NCBI GenBank assembly: GCA_036939355.1
Contig: JALLAP010000459.1
Span: 1-19,048 of the forward strand
DNA length: 19,048 nucleotides
Reading direction: 5' to 3'
From: Thalassiosira profunda
Lineage: Eukaryota > Bacillariophyta > Thalassiosirophyceae > Thalassiosirales > Thalassiosiraceae
Part shown: positions 1 through 8,962 of the stretch, piece by piece
How the letters are laid out: every line of letters begins with the position of its first letter
Numbering within the stretch: position 1 is the first letter of the stretch
Notes under the pieces: generated by a model
What the model was told of the DNA's origin: nothing
Databases searched by the model: none
What the model saw: the letters and a program-made list of their open reading frames with translations, nothing else
Position numbers and translations under genes: made by a program

Positions 1-1107
1 GGAGGAAATATATTCTCCAAAACGCATCAAAGCAAAAAGCATCTCAGCCGGGCGGTTATAGGAAGATTTTGGATTTAGTTGCATCCGATCCGACTAGAAA
101 AACGAAAGTAAATGCATACCAGACACCAATCACAGTTGCCACAGAGAAAGAAGTGCTGCCATTGGTTAACTGCAAGCTCTTTGTACTATATTAGGAGTGG
201 GGCGAAGGAAAAAGCTAGGTGAATTCCCGTGAATACTATCCAAGAAATAAATCAAGAGACATCAGATTTCCCGCAAATTTGACGCCCTCCCCCGCTGGAG
301 AAGAGCGTTCTCCGAGCCGGTAGCCACCTACGGCATGCACAACAGCAGGGTCGACATGGACCGACGCAACCAAAGCCTCGACGACACAATCAATACACCA
401 CCATAGACAACCCACAGGCTCTACTGAGGACATTCTCTCCCATCACGCTGTGGCTTTTTTGGTTGATTGGTCCATCAGAAAAGTGCAGAAGGAGACCACA
501 AAGAAGAGGAGGAGGTTGGTTCCGACTCCTTTCCCAAAAAAAGAACGTGCGCACCCTTCTACACTCACTCTGATATGTAGCTGAAGCTGAAGTGTCACTA
601 GTAGTGGTGTGTTTTTGGGTGTCTCGTCTCTGTCCCTCCTAGAGTGAGATCTTCCAGAGACCGAGATGAGTGCTTGTCAGAGCCAAAATGATGTGAAACA
701 AAAGAGCGCGGAAGAGCTAAAAAGGAAACGGGAAAGAATCCTTCCTGCTCGCTCTCCTGAAGCACAGAGTCCCATGACACTTGTGATACTGACCCGCTGG
801 TGGGCTTGCCAAATTTGGGTCCATAAAATTGCGATTTTTGGTTGTCTCCCTGTCCAATAGGTTCTCTTCCACCATCTTTGGACTTTAGTTGAAGGATTCA
901 GCCTCTTTGTGGGCTGCACGGAAGAGCTGAAGTTCGCCTCTCTGCCAAAAAATGAGTCAACTTTCGGAGGAGCACCCAACTTTGGGCGGCTATGGCTCCT
1001 CTAATATTGGCCGTTTGAAGATGCCCCCACTGCAAGATGGACAGCCAAGATCCTACTGAGCCTACAGATGAAGCAAAAGGATGAATTGGAATAGCATTAG
1101 GGGGTTG
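1..1107. other. gene-poor flank, no supported gene
   Basis: I see no convincing gene in this stretch. The open frames are at most about 100 codons, several begin with TTG rather than ATG, and none has recognisable motifs, a signal peptide or a GTGAGT intron like those of the genes further right. The composition is more AT-rich than the coding part of the window. It may hold untranslated sequence of a gene off the left edge or simply intergenic DNA. Confidence 0.5.
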
Positions 1108-1112
1108 AAAAA
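1108..1112 (-). terminator. RNA polymerase III terminator of tRNA-Lys
   Basis: Five consecutive T on the minus strand begin six bases after the discriminator base of the tRNA-Lys gene. A T4+ run just past the 3' end is the standard Pol III stop signal. Confidence 0.8.
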
Positions 1113-1117
1113 GGAAT

Positions 1118-1202
1118 CACCCAGTGTGGGGGTCGAACCCACGACCACACGATGGTCTCCGGTTGTAAGAGTCGTGCGCTCTACCAACTGAGCTAACTAG
1201 GC
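1118..1202 (-). tRNA. tRNA-Lys (CUU) with a 12-nt intron
   Basis: Read on the minus strand, this folds into a complete cloverleaf. It has a 7-bp acceptor stem (GCCTAGT with ACTGGGT), a D arm GCTC-AGTTGGTA-GAGC, an anticodon stem CACGA/TCGTG, a 5-nt variable region TGGTC, a T arm GTGGG-TTCGACC-CCCAC and discriminator G. After removal of the 12 nt at 1154-1165, the anticodon loop is CTCTTAA, giving anticodon CUU (lysine, codon AAG) and a mature length of 73 nt. The intron sits between positions 37 and 38, the canonical site for the tRNA splicing endonuclease. The internal A and B boxes are intact. One oddity is a G1-U72 wobble at the end of the acceptor stem, where tRNA-Lys normally has G-C. 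Transcription is by RNA polymerase III. Confidence 0.96.
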
Positions 1203-1815
1203 GTACCGGCAGATGGCCGAATAAATTTTTTCTACTTTTGTACGTAGTACCTTACTCATACCTCGCTCTCGACGCTCCTCTCGGCTGTGGCTTTGGCTGG
1301 CTGTCATCAGTCATCTCCTCTCGCCTCTCTCTCTCCATTTTGGAATCTATCTCTGTGGTGCGTGCCACTACCAATTCATCGAACACAGCTTCTGAGCGAG
1401 AACTGCAAGAGTCTGCGTTCTGCCGGCCAAGCCCAGTGAGGTGCTCCGATGGGCTCTCACAGAATTGCTCAAGTAGTGTGCATAGAACTATCAAGAGAGT
1501 GAGATCGGAGGATACACACGCAGCCAGGTGCCTCTTTGCGGCGGCGGAAGCTCGCTGTGTTGTCAACAGCGACAAATCGACTGCAACGTACAACTGAGGA
1601 TACAACCTCTCAACAGGCCGGATCTGTTGTTCGCAATGTGTCACATTACTTTACACCGGTCAAGAACTTCATCTGTCTCGATACGCGATATCTGCCACTT
1701 TCTGTGGCTGGCGAGCTATGCTCTTTCAACGACGTCGCTCGATCGGACAGCACAACAACCAAAATAAGCCTATGTTTTTGCACATCTGCAACGCTGATCA
1801 TATCCTAGCACCGCA
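1203..1815. other. intergenic between tRNA-Lys and DUF333-like gene
   Basis: No supported gene. Overlapping open frames exist on both strands (about 1238-1597 and 1252-1644), but both begin with non-ATG codons (TTG, GTG) and show no domain or targeting signal. The stretch must contain the tRNA 5' flank and the 3' untranslated part of the gene ending at 1816. A small GTAC-rich palindromic patch (about 1240-1250) lies some 40 bases upstream of the tRNA. Confidence 0.45.
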
Positions 1816-2262
1816 CTATCCTCGTATCCTCGCACTCTTCACCGCACTGCCGCCCGACACGTCGCATAGATACCGCGTGGCATAGTACGCGTGCTCATCG
1901 CACTCCAACTGCCCCTTTCTACACACGCCGTACTCCGCCATCGGCCCGCCCACGGCCCCGCCCTCCACCTTCTTCTGTTGCACCTTGCCCCCTTGGCCCT
2001 CGCAAAAGTTCGCGAAGAGGGGCTCCTCGCCCTTGTGACACTCGCGGTGGAAGAATCGCCACGTGTCGCACGCCGTGCCGTCGTCGAAGATGCAGATGGC
2101 GTACTCGGCGCCGGTGCGTTCGTGCAGCGTCGACTCCAATCCAGAGTGGGCGGCGCAAAATTGGGATGCCGGGGGCGCGATGCGGCCGCGGACGTGCTCG
2201 TGCTCGTGCCCGCGCGCGGGGCCTGCGAGGAGGAGGGCGGCGAGGAGGCGCGTCCGCTTCAT
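1816..2262 (-). CDS. small secreted protein with two DUF333-like repeats
   Basis: A single-exon ORF of 148 residues with an ATG start. The N-terminus (MKRTRLLAALLLAGPARG) is a signal peptide, so the product enters the ER. Two similar cysteine modules follow. The first runs at about residues 33-76, from ASQFCAAHSG through an ICIFDDGTACDTWRFFHREC core. The second, at about 84-132, runs from FANFCEGQGG to a diverged YGVCRKGQLECDEHAYYATRYLC. The pattern (A.xFC...GG..., then C.F.DG..C..W.FF...C) matches DUF333, a small domain of unknown function found in bacteria and scattered eukaryotes. Some DUF333 proteins carry a legacy 'hemolysin' label, which is not evidence of activity. The second copy lacks the W-x-FF core, so it is probably structural or degenerating. 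An extracellular or cell-wall location is inferred. Confidence 0.75.
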   Translation of the reverse strand: MKRTRLLAALLLAGPARGHEHEHVRGRIAPPASQFCAAHSGLESTLHERTGAEYAICIFDDGTACDTWRFFHRECHKGEEPLFANFCEGQGGKVQQKKVEGGAVGGPMAEYGVCRKGQLECDEHAYYATRYLCDVSGGSAVKSARIRG

Positions 2263-2621
2263 ACTTGAGGAGGTGTCGAGGAAGGGGTTAGGTTATGTAC
2301 AGCCGCTCGACCTTCATTGTGGCAAGTTGCAAGAGGTTGCAAGAACACGCGTCAAACTCTTCTTAATGTCACTGAGATTTTTGGGGGGCGGCCCCCTTCT
2401 GCCCTCTTTTGCATTCTTGCTTCCTCCGCCTGTGTGCCTCGCAAACTCAAACCAGTCCGCCATCCTCCTCTATCTCGACGACGATACAACTGGATTAATC
2501 GTTAGGCCGGAGAGAGTGTCACACGCGTAAATGGATTGCTACAGATACAGTGACACTTCACTGTTCGCTCTCTGCTCAAAGGAATCAAAGTATCAAGCAT
2601 CCCTGGACATCCGCCTCCATC
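2263..2621. other. promoter of DUF333-like gene / 3' flank of SET gene
   Basis: No gene seen. The region is the 5' flank of the gene starting at 2262 and the 3' flank of the SET gene ending at 2622. It contains a G6-CGG-C5 patch at 2383-2396 that can form a short GC hairpin. Confidence 0.45.
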
Positions 2622-3617
2622 CTACAGGCCAATTTTGCTGAAGTCCGTCTCGTAGACGTAGTAATCTGTCAAAACCTCCTCCCCCTTCGCGATATCCCTC
2701 GTGGCGCGGAAGGCGTGAGACGACCCCGATCCCGGCAGGGCGTTGGGCGTCCTCCCGTCGCTGTACTCGTCTCCCCCCGAGTCTGCCCGAGCGAATAGAA
2801 CATGAGATGTGCGCTAGCCAGCCAGTTGAAAGATGCACCAGACGAAGGCCAACGAAGAAAACTCACTCATGAGCGACGAGACGTTGATCCCTCCCACCAT
2901 CACGTACGCCACGCCCTCGTTGTCGTCCATCCTCTGCATCCAATGCCAGTCGGTGCAGTCGCAGGCCATTGACTTCGGTAGTGAAAACACGTACCGCCGC
3001 CACGCATCGGCTGACGGGAATATCACGTCGCTGTGCGTCCCATCGTGGACCACCTCGCCCCGTTGTATGTCCCTCGACGCGAACAGCCCCCGACCCTCCC
3101 CCGGGGTGAACTTGGGGTAGTACGGAGGGGGCACCGGTATTCCGGGCTCCAGCGAGTACCCCAGTGTGGGCGGCACGGGATCGTTCCATTTCTTTGTTGG
3201 GTCGACTATTTCCGTGTACGTCTGCTGCAGAAAGCGCCAGTGTTCCAAGCTGGGCAGCGCCTTGTTCGTGTCGCCCGAGTGGTAGCCGCAGTCGAAGTGC
3301 TCCCGTATGTCCATGTAGGTGTACGATCGCCAGCCCTCCGGGAAGCTCGATTCCGGGACCAGCCGCGGCGGAATGAATCTGGCACCGTCTTCTTCATCTT
3401 TTGCCGCCAATCCCTCTTTGCCGCTGCTGCCATCTTCATGTTGTGCATCATGATTCATGCAGTTGCCGTCGATGCACTGCCCTTCTTCTTTGGCGCCGTC
3501 GTCCTGCCCAGAACGGTCCGCCGCTGGCTTCTGGCCCTTGACGATCGGACGATCCGACGACGCGCTGGGCAAGCACGCCAGGAGGAAGACGAGGAGGAGC
3601 CATGGTATCCGAAACAT
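2622..3617 (-). CDS. SET-domain protein with signal peptide
   Basis: Two exons, 3617-2867 and 2782-2622, separated by an 84-nt intron (GTGAGT...CAG), give 303 residues. The N-terminus MFRIPWLLLVFLLACLPSASS is a clear signal peptide, followed by an acidic, low-complexity stretch to about residue 80. A SET fold occupies about 170-292. It has GEGRGLFASRDI (the GxG cofactor loop), a central CDCTDWHW block, N251 at the position of the NHS motif but reading MNSGG, and a C-terminal EEVLTDYYVY equivalent to the catalytic E-x-x-x-D-Y motif. The intron falls exactly at N251. SET proteins are lysine methyltransferases that use S-adenosylmethionine. The core motifs are present, so activity is plausible, but a secretory leader suggests a non-histone, ER or plastid-route substrate. 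It diverges from the M50 protease across 187 bp. Confidence 0.85.
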
Positions 3618-3804
3618 CTCCGTTGACTGTGAGCGGACGAGCGGAGGTTGAGCTTGTGGCTTGTGGGTGGAGCTTCAGCCAGTTTCGGGGGGGGGGGGGG
3701 GCGCGGACCCCCCCCATCCCACCCGCCCCCTCTTCTCTTCTCGTTGCCCATACAATACCCATAGTTGCCCTCCCGATCGCCTCTCCTGCCTCTCCACCGC
3801 CACG
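3618..3804. promoter_or_regulatory. shared divergent promoter with G15/C8 tract
   Basis: These 187 bp separate the start codons of the SET gene (-) and the M50 protease (+), so both promoters must lie here. They contain a run of 15 G (3687-3701), then a short spacer and 8 C (3708-3715), able to form a G-quadruplex or a GC hairpin. I see no clear TATA box. Confidence 0.6.
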
Positions 3805-5019
3805 ATGATTCGAATGCACCGCGCGGCGAGGCTGGCAGTGCCGAGGATCGGCCCGCCGCGACGCGCACTGCCGGCGACGGCTCGCGGGTTGAGTGGTGCG
3901 CAGAATTGGGGCCAGCCTCCGCTGCTTCGAATTGCAAATGCGCGGCGGACGACGCCCGTCCGATGCACCATCTCCAACGCCAACGGTATCGCCCCGCAAC
4001 ATCCTCTCTTGGGCGCTCCTCTCACCATCCACCTGGGATCCGCCCACTTTGCAGCTGTCCGAATCTACTCGTCGCAGCAGCGGCCGCCGCCGGCAGGAGG
4101 GCCGCGTGGTCGCCTCGTCTCTGCGTTGGGCACCCTCGGCGCGGGGGGCGTGCTGCTGATGGGCAAGGGAAAGTACCTCTTGGGGGCGCTGAAGCTGACA
4201 AAGTTTGCGAGCCTGGGGAGCATGCTGATGACTGTTGGGGCGTACACTGCCTTTTGTGAGTATCCTTCTTCGCCGTGGCGTTGTGTGTGAGATAGTTGTA
4301 TTGCGACGCTGATTCTGACATTTCTTGCATGTCCATTATGGATGCACAACACATGAGCAGACGGACTGCCCTATGCGGTGGGGATGACCGGCCTCATTCT
4401 CGTCCACGAATCGGGACATGCATTGGTGATGAAAAAACTTGGCATCCCGTTCTCTCCAATGGTATTCGTGCCGTTCATGGGAGCCGCCGTGGCCATGCGC
4501 AAACGCCCGAAGGATGCCTACGAAGAAGCGCTTGTGGCCTTCGGGGGTCCCGTGCTGGGCAGTGCGGGAGCGTTGGGAGTTGCTGCCGCGGCGCACTCGA
4601 TGAACAGTCCCTTGCTCTTTGCCCTGGCGGATTTTGGATTCATGATCAACCTCTTCAACATGATTCCGCTGGGGATGATGGATGGGGGACGCATCTGCGG
4701 TGCAGTCAGTCCCTACGCTGGCCTTGTGGGGTTAGGATTGGGCGGAACGATGGCGTATCAAGGCATGATCTCGAATCCAATCTTCTACTTGATCTTGTTG
4801 GGAGGCGGATACGAGACGTTCATGCGATTCTACGATCCGGTGGGACACGCGCCGGCAAACTATTACAAGATTACGGGCGGCCAGAGGGCGGCGATTACCG
4901 GAGGGTACTTTGGATTGGCCGGGGCGCTGTTCTTGGCGATGTCGTGGAACCGGCAGTATATGATGACGCCGGAGCAGTTGCAGAGGCAGCAGTTGGAGAG
5001 GGATTACTATCGGAGATAG
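3805..5019 (+). CDS. M50 (site-2-protease-like) intramembrane metalloprotease, probably mitochondrial
   Basis: Two exons, 3805-4255 and 4361-5019, around a 105-nt GTGAGT...CAG intron, give 369 residues. The ATG sits in ACGATGATT. The first about 30 residues (MIRMHRAARLAVPRIGPPRR...) are Arg-rich with no acidic residue and no hydrophobic signal core, typical of a mitochondrial presequence. Membrane segments begin near residue 110. The zinc motif HESGH is at 166-170, and the third-ligand motif N-x-x-P-x(4)-D-G-G is at 250-260 (D258), so the metal site is complete. The spacing and the GLPYAVG...GLILVHESGHALVMKKLGI core fit the short, PDZ-less M50 group found in bacteria and plastids rather than animal S2P. 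The role is presumably cleavage of membrane proteins within the bilayer; the substrate is unknown. The C-terminus is Gln/Arg-rich (about 355-369). Confidence 0.88.
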
Positions 5020-5416
5020 ATTGAGGATGGCAAAGGGCAAACTACACTGGGCGCAGCAGGAACAGACCCTCGCTATTGGACAGAGCTTTGCTCGGTGGCT
5101 TATTGTTGCAAACTATTCCTTTTCTTTGGTGATGTATTGTCGGCAAGAGGAGAGTGAAATAATGAGGGCGACGATCCGGACGAAGCACGTGCTTGGGCGA
5201 GGTGGTGGGCCGTACCTTAGTAGGTAAGATACCCAGTCTTAGTAGGGACGAGGATCTGGGGAAGGAGGAGCTCCGATACCTGAGAGAGGATGTCCATGGA
5301 GGGGTCGGGTCTATTGAACTCAGATTATGCTGATAACGCCGGTTGCCACCATCCTTCGGGAGCCCACGGACGCGGCAAAAGTCGAGCATGCGAAAACGAT
5401 TGTGTCAACGTGTGAC
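5020..5416. other. tail-to-tail intergenic region
   Basis: Converging 3' ends of the M50 gene (+) and the BRCT gene (-). No gene, repeat or RNA was recognised. It must contain both polyadenylation regions. Confidence 0.5.
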
Positions 5417-8400
5417 TCAACGTTGACCCCTCCCCTTCTTGGACTTTGTCACGGGGCCCCAGTTGCCACCGCCACCTCCGCTCGGGTACCCGAAATCATC
5501 GTCGGAGTCGTCGACTTCACGAGGGCCCCACTGAATCGATCGTGGCTTCTCATTCCTCGCCAACCACTTGGCGGGCGACATCCTGGGACGCTTGGATGGA
5601 CCGGATTTGGACGCCGCTGGCGATGGCGACGCGGCCCAGTTCGTCGTAGAACGCCTGCCACTGCCGCCACCGAGCTTGGTGGATTTGCTGGACGACTTCT
5701 TGTTCGTGCTCACAAGATTTGAGGATAGCGTTGGAGGCTTCTGGCTGCCGACCGAGTTCCTTGGCGTGAAGGAAGGCGAGGTCGACATAGAGGAGGGAAA
5801 GGCGCTGGCATCACGTCTCTCCGGGGCCTTCTCCGGAACGCTGCTCTTCCTGCTTGTCTTGGTCGGCTTGAAGGGCTGAAGATTTCCACTCCGCTCCGAG
5901 CTCCTCTTGTTCGACTTCTGCGGGGCGTTTGTCGATCCGGCCGCGTCGGCACTGCTAGAGAGCTTGGGCGGCAGCTTACTCAAAGCCTGCGTGGAGGGCT
6001 TGTCATCAGATCCGCCCTTGGGCAGTGGCGCCTTCCTCGTTCCGGCCGCGTTACGGCTGCTGGAGAGCTTGTCGGATCCATCGCTGGAGAGCCCGGGTGG
6101 CGCCTTATTGGATTTGCTCTTCGACAGCTTGGGGGCCCCGCTGCTCGCCGAGCTGGAGGACTTGCGCCCGCTCTTCTTCGGTGGCTGCGTGGCAAGCTTG
6201 GTCGTGTTGGAGGCGCCAGCCGGCTTGGTGGACTTGCCCTGGGAGCCGCGCTTGCGCCCCGCACTGCCCTTCTTGGGAGGAGGCACGCGAGTGCCGCTCG
6301 TTGGGGCAGGCTTCTCGGCGAGCTTGTGCGCGGGCTTCGACTCGGAGCCGGTGTCGCCATTGGCGGCGCGCTCGGCCTTCGTGAGCCACGATGCAAACGT
6401 CTGCCCATCCATGATCGTGATGCTGTTCTTGCGGGCAGCTGCCAACTTTTTGTCTGAGGTGACGCCGCTGCCCTTGATCAGAACGATTTGCGATGTGCCG
6501 TGCTTGGGAAAGTCGCTGATGACCTTCAGCTCCAACGAGGCAATGCTCGTCAGAGTGGCCTGAATTTGGACCCGTGTCATGCTAGGAACCTCCCCGGTGA
6601 TCACGATCGCACGCTTGCCCACTAGAGCAGGGGGGAGGCTCGCCTTGAGCTTGGCGCTGATTGACTTGGACGGCGCCGCGGAGGCCTTTGCACTGGCCGA
6701 CGGCTTTGAGTCGGATGCATCACCCTGTTTCGCTACGCCTTTGCGGACTTTCTCGGCAAGAGTGCCAGTACCGCAGCACTTTCCTCCCCACTTGTCGTCA
6801 CTGCGTAGGCAAGGAATGGCACTCCTGAAATCGCGTTGGACATCTTTGGCGAGGCTGAGATTGGCGCGGTAACCAAGGTTGGGACTTTCCAATGCAGTTC
6901 CAACGCCAAAGCCAACGTAGGTGGTGACAGCTGACCCAAGATGTTTCTTGGAGTAATTTCCTGCCTGGTACACGTCGCCTTCGGTTGGAATGAAGCGACC
7001 GTCGACCTGGATCATCTCAATGCACTTCTTCTCTGAAAGTTTGACAGTCGTCCGCAGAGCAACTGGGGTTACCTGTATGGAGACGAAGAGCATTGGGGTG
7101 CCGGAGGTCAAGGCGCTGCTGTTGCTGCTTCTGCTCTGCTGCCAGCTCGAGTGCGCTTGCTTCATCGCCTCGGAGACGTCGTCCGGAGACTGGACTTCCA
7201 GTTCGGCTAGAGTGAAGTCGGTGCCTTCCTTGAGAGCCGCATTCTTGGGACCGAGCACAATTGCTCGCTTCTGCCACTTAATCTTTGCATGACGCTCGTT
7301 GTCGACAGGCTCAAAATGAGTGTCGCCAGAAGCACTTCGGACGAGCTTGTAGGTAGAGAAGTTGGAACCGGCGACCATGTCGCCCTTCTGTCCCACGTTG
7401 GCGGCAGCATCGAGAAATGCACGCTGCAGCGCAATGATTGACTCGGTCTTTTCCTCGGTCAGTTCTCTCAAGAGACTCGCAGCGTGAGGGTCAGTCAACA
7501 CTGCGTCCAGCTCGGCATCCTCGGCCTCGGTCTTCTCGCGGCGCCGGCTGGCGGCCAATGCTCCCAAGTACTCTGCGTGCGCATCGACAATGGCATCGTG
7601 AGCGGCAAGGTATTCTTCCGCGTCCGAAAATGTCACACCTGCAGCCTCAAGTACGATGAGTGGGTGAGGGTTTTCGATCTTCCGCTGGCTATCGACAGTG
7701 AACGTGATGAGCCTTTCGTAAAGGCGGCTGTCGTCGCTGGTTGCGTCATAGTAGGGAAATGGGACCGCATATTTGCCGTCCTCTAGATCGAGGAGGTCAA
7801 GACGCTGCATGGCGTGCCTCTCCAAGCAAACGAAGCAAGGAGGCACGGTCCCATCTGGGAACAGATGCTTGACTTTGTTCCAATATTTAGCAAAACAGTG
7901 CTGACGAACCGCGCCGCTGCAGTGGATGCAGTCACGATCGTCGGTGACTTGGCCAGACTTTCGCTTCGCAGCTTTCTTGGTCTCCCTCGCCTTCGCGCCG
8001 GCATTCCTTTTGTTGCGTTTGAGGTGGATGAGCAACAGGTCCGTGACGCGGTCGACAAATGATCGCCCTGGCTCTTGCGGAGGCAGGCCGTCCTTTAGAA
8101 GAAGGAAGAGCGCATGCTTTGACTTTTTGGTGATGGTCTCCAACAACGCGTACTGTCCGAGGTACTCTACCAAGTCGTCCTCGGAGACGTATGGTAGTCG
8201 ACTTCCTTTTCGGCCAATCTGCTCTTGATAGCTCTAATTGTAGGGCCGAACGCCTCTCGAAAGGCCCGATCGTCGGCAACCAGCTCTCTCAGGGAAAGCG
8301 AGCTGCTCTGAGCGATTTGGAGGATCTCATTTCGATCGGGATTGGGTGTGCTTTTGCTCTCATAGGCATCATTGCCGTGGGCAGAACAAGTCACGAACAC

Positions 8401-8469
8401 GCCGGCGCTTATAAGGCCTATTACGGCAGGCGCCTTGGTGCACCGCTCGAACGCGCAGTATCGGCCCAT
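5417..8469 (-). CDS. BRCT-domain nuclear protein with Cys motifs and basic tail; one apparent frameshift
   Basis: The start chosen is the ATG at 8469; the long downstream frame has no ATG of its own at its head (its first codon is TTG at 8173). The two frames join near 8175-8190 if one base is missing there, giving about 1017 residues. As read, translation from 8469 stops after 100. Features: a C5-x4-C10-x17-C28-x2-H31 motif close to the EsV-1-7 repeat of stramenopiles; a possible zinc site at about 180-218 (CIHC ... PPCFVCLERH); an acidic helical stretch; an uncharacterised 300-residue middle; a BRCT-like domain at about 606-697 (ALVGKRAIVITGEVPS ... TFASWL); then about 320 residues rich in Ser, Lys and Pro with degenerate KLSSS repeats, ending in an acidic/Gly patch. 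BRCT domains bind phosphopeptides or DNA ends in repair and replication, so a nuclear DNA or chromatin role is inferred. I cannot name an orthologue. Confidence 0.75.
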
Positions 8470-8962
8470 GTTGGAGGAGGAGGCGCTGCCTCTTCTCCTC
8501 TCGCTTTTTGATCGCACATTGCGCGTCGCCGGGAACCACATTACCTCACCTTCATCCTTCATTCCTGGAGACGAAGAGAAGGGAAGCGCAGCGGGCGGAG
8601 GAAGTGGCGACGAACCGGGCGCTGCGCAAGGAGAACGCTCATCGCTGGGCGGGCAGGAGGCGGCGTCGTCGAGTCCTGCCCGGCGTCGCCCATGCGTCTT
8701 TTCTCTCTCCACGACGCCGCCTCCTGCCCGCCCAACGATGAGCTCGCCCCAGCCACTCCAGCGAGCGCTTCGAGATCGACGACAAGGAACTTCCTATCGC
8801 GTCTGGGAGCGCCAGGGGGGGGACACACTCCGGCCACTCGCGCTTTGGACAGTTCCAACCTATGTAACCAGTCGCGACTGGAAATGAAAAGGCACCTCCC
8901 CTCAGCTTCACAGTTCTCGACGACGCGCACGCCTCCCCTCTACCAACACTTCGTCTCCCACG
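8470..8962. promoter_or_regulatory. divergent promoter region with large inverted repeat and G8 run
   Basis: These 493 bp separate the BRCT gene (-) and the homeodomain gene (+) and must hold both promoters. No separate gene is supported; open frames here are shadows of the inverted repeat. A run of 8 G lies at 8815-8822. Confidence 0.55.
8637..8743. repeat. inverted repeat, 33-bp arms (37 with one more mismatch), 33-nt loop
   Basis: The left arm is 8637-8669 and the right arm 8711-8743. The arms are reverse complements with a single difference (C8645 opposite a base that would require T). Past one further mismatch (8670/8710) the pairing extends by three more bases, leaving a 33-nt loop at 8674-8706. 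The GC-rich arm contains GGGCGGGCAGGAGGCGGCG. It could extrude as a cruciform, form a hairpin in 5'-UTR RNA, or be the remains of a foldback element. No target-site duplication was recognised. Confidence 0.9.

Noticed and set aside
677..979. 100-codon minus-strand frame near the left edge
   Set aside because: Starts at TTG, has no recognisable domain, and lies in AT-richer DNA.
1238..1644. Overlapping 119- and 130-codon frames on opposite strands
   Set aside because: Both start with non-ATG codons and show no motif or targeting signal; they look like chance frames.
1816..2262. Reading the DUF333 protein as a hemolysin
   Set aside because: That name is a legacy label for the domain; nothing in the sequence indicates such activity.
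5417..8469. Identification as a PARP or RFC1 because of the BRCT domain
   Set aside because: No ADP-ribosyltransferase or AAA+ motifs are visible; only the BRCT-like region is supported.
8637..8743. CRISPR-like or insertion-sequence reading of the inverted repeat
   Set aside because: Only two arms, no array or transposase, and a eukaryotic context.
8559..8930. Open frames repeating an AASCPPxDE segment on both strands
   Set aside because: The repeated peptide is simply the two arms of the inverted repeat being translated.
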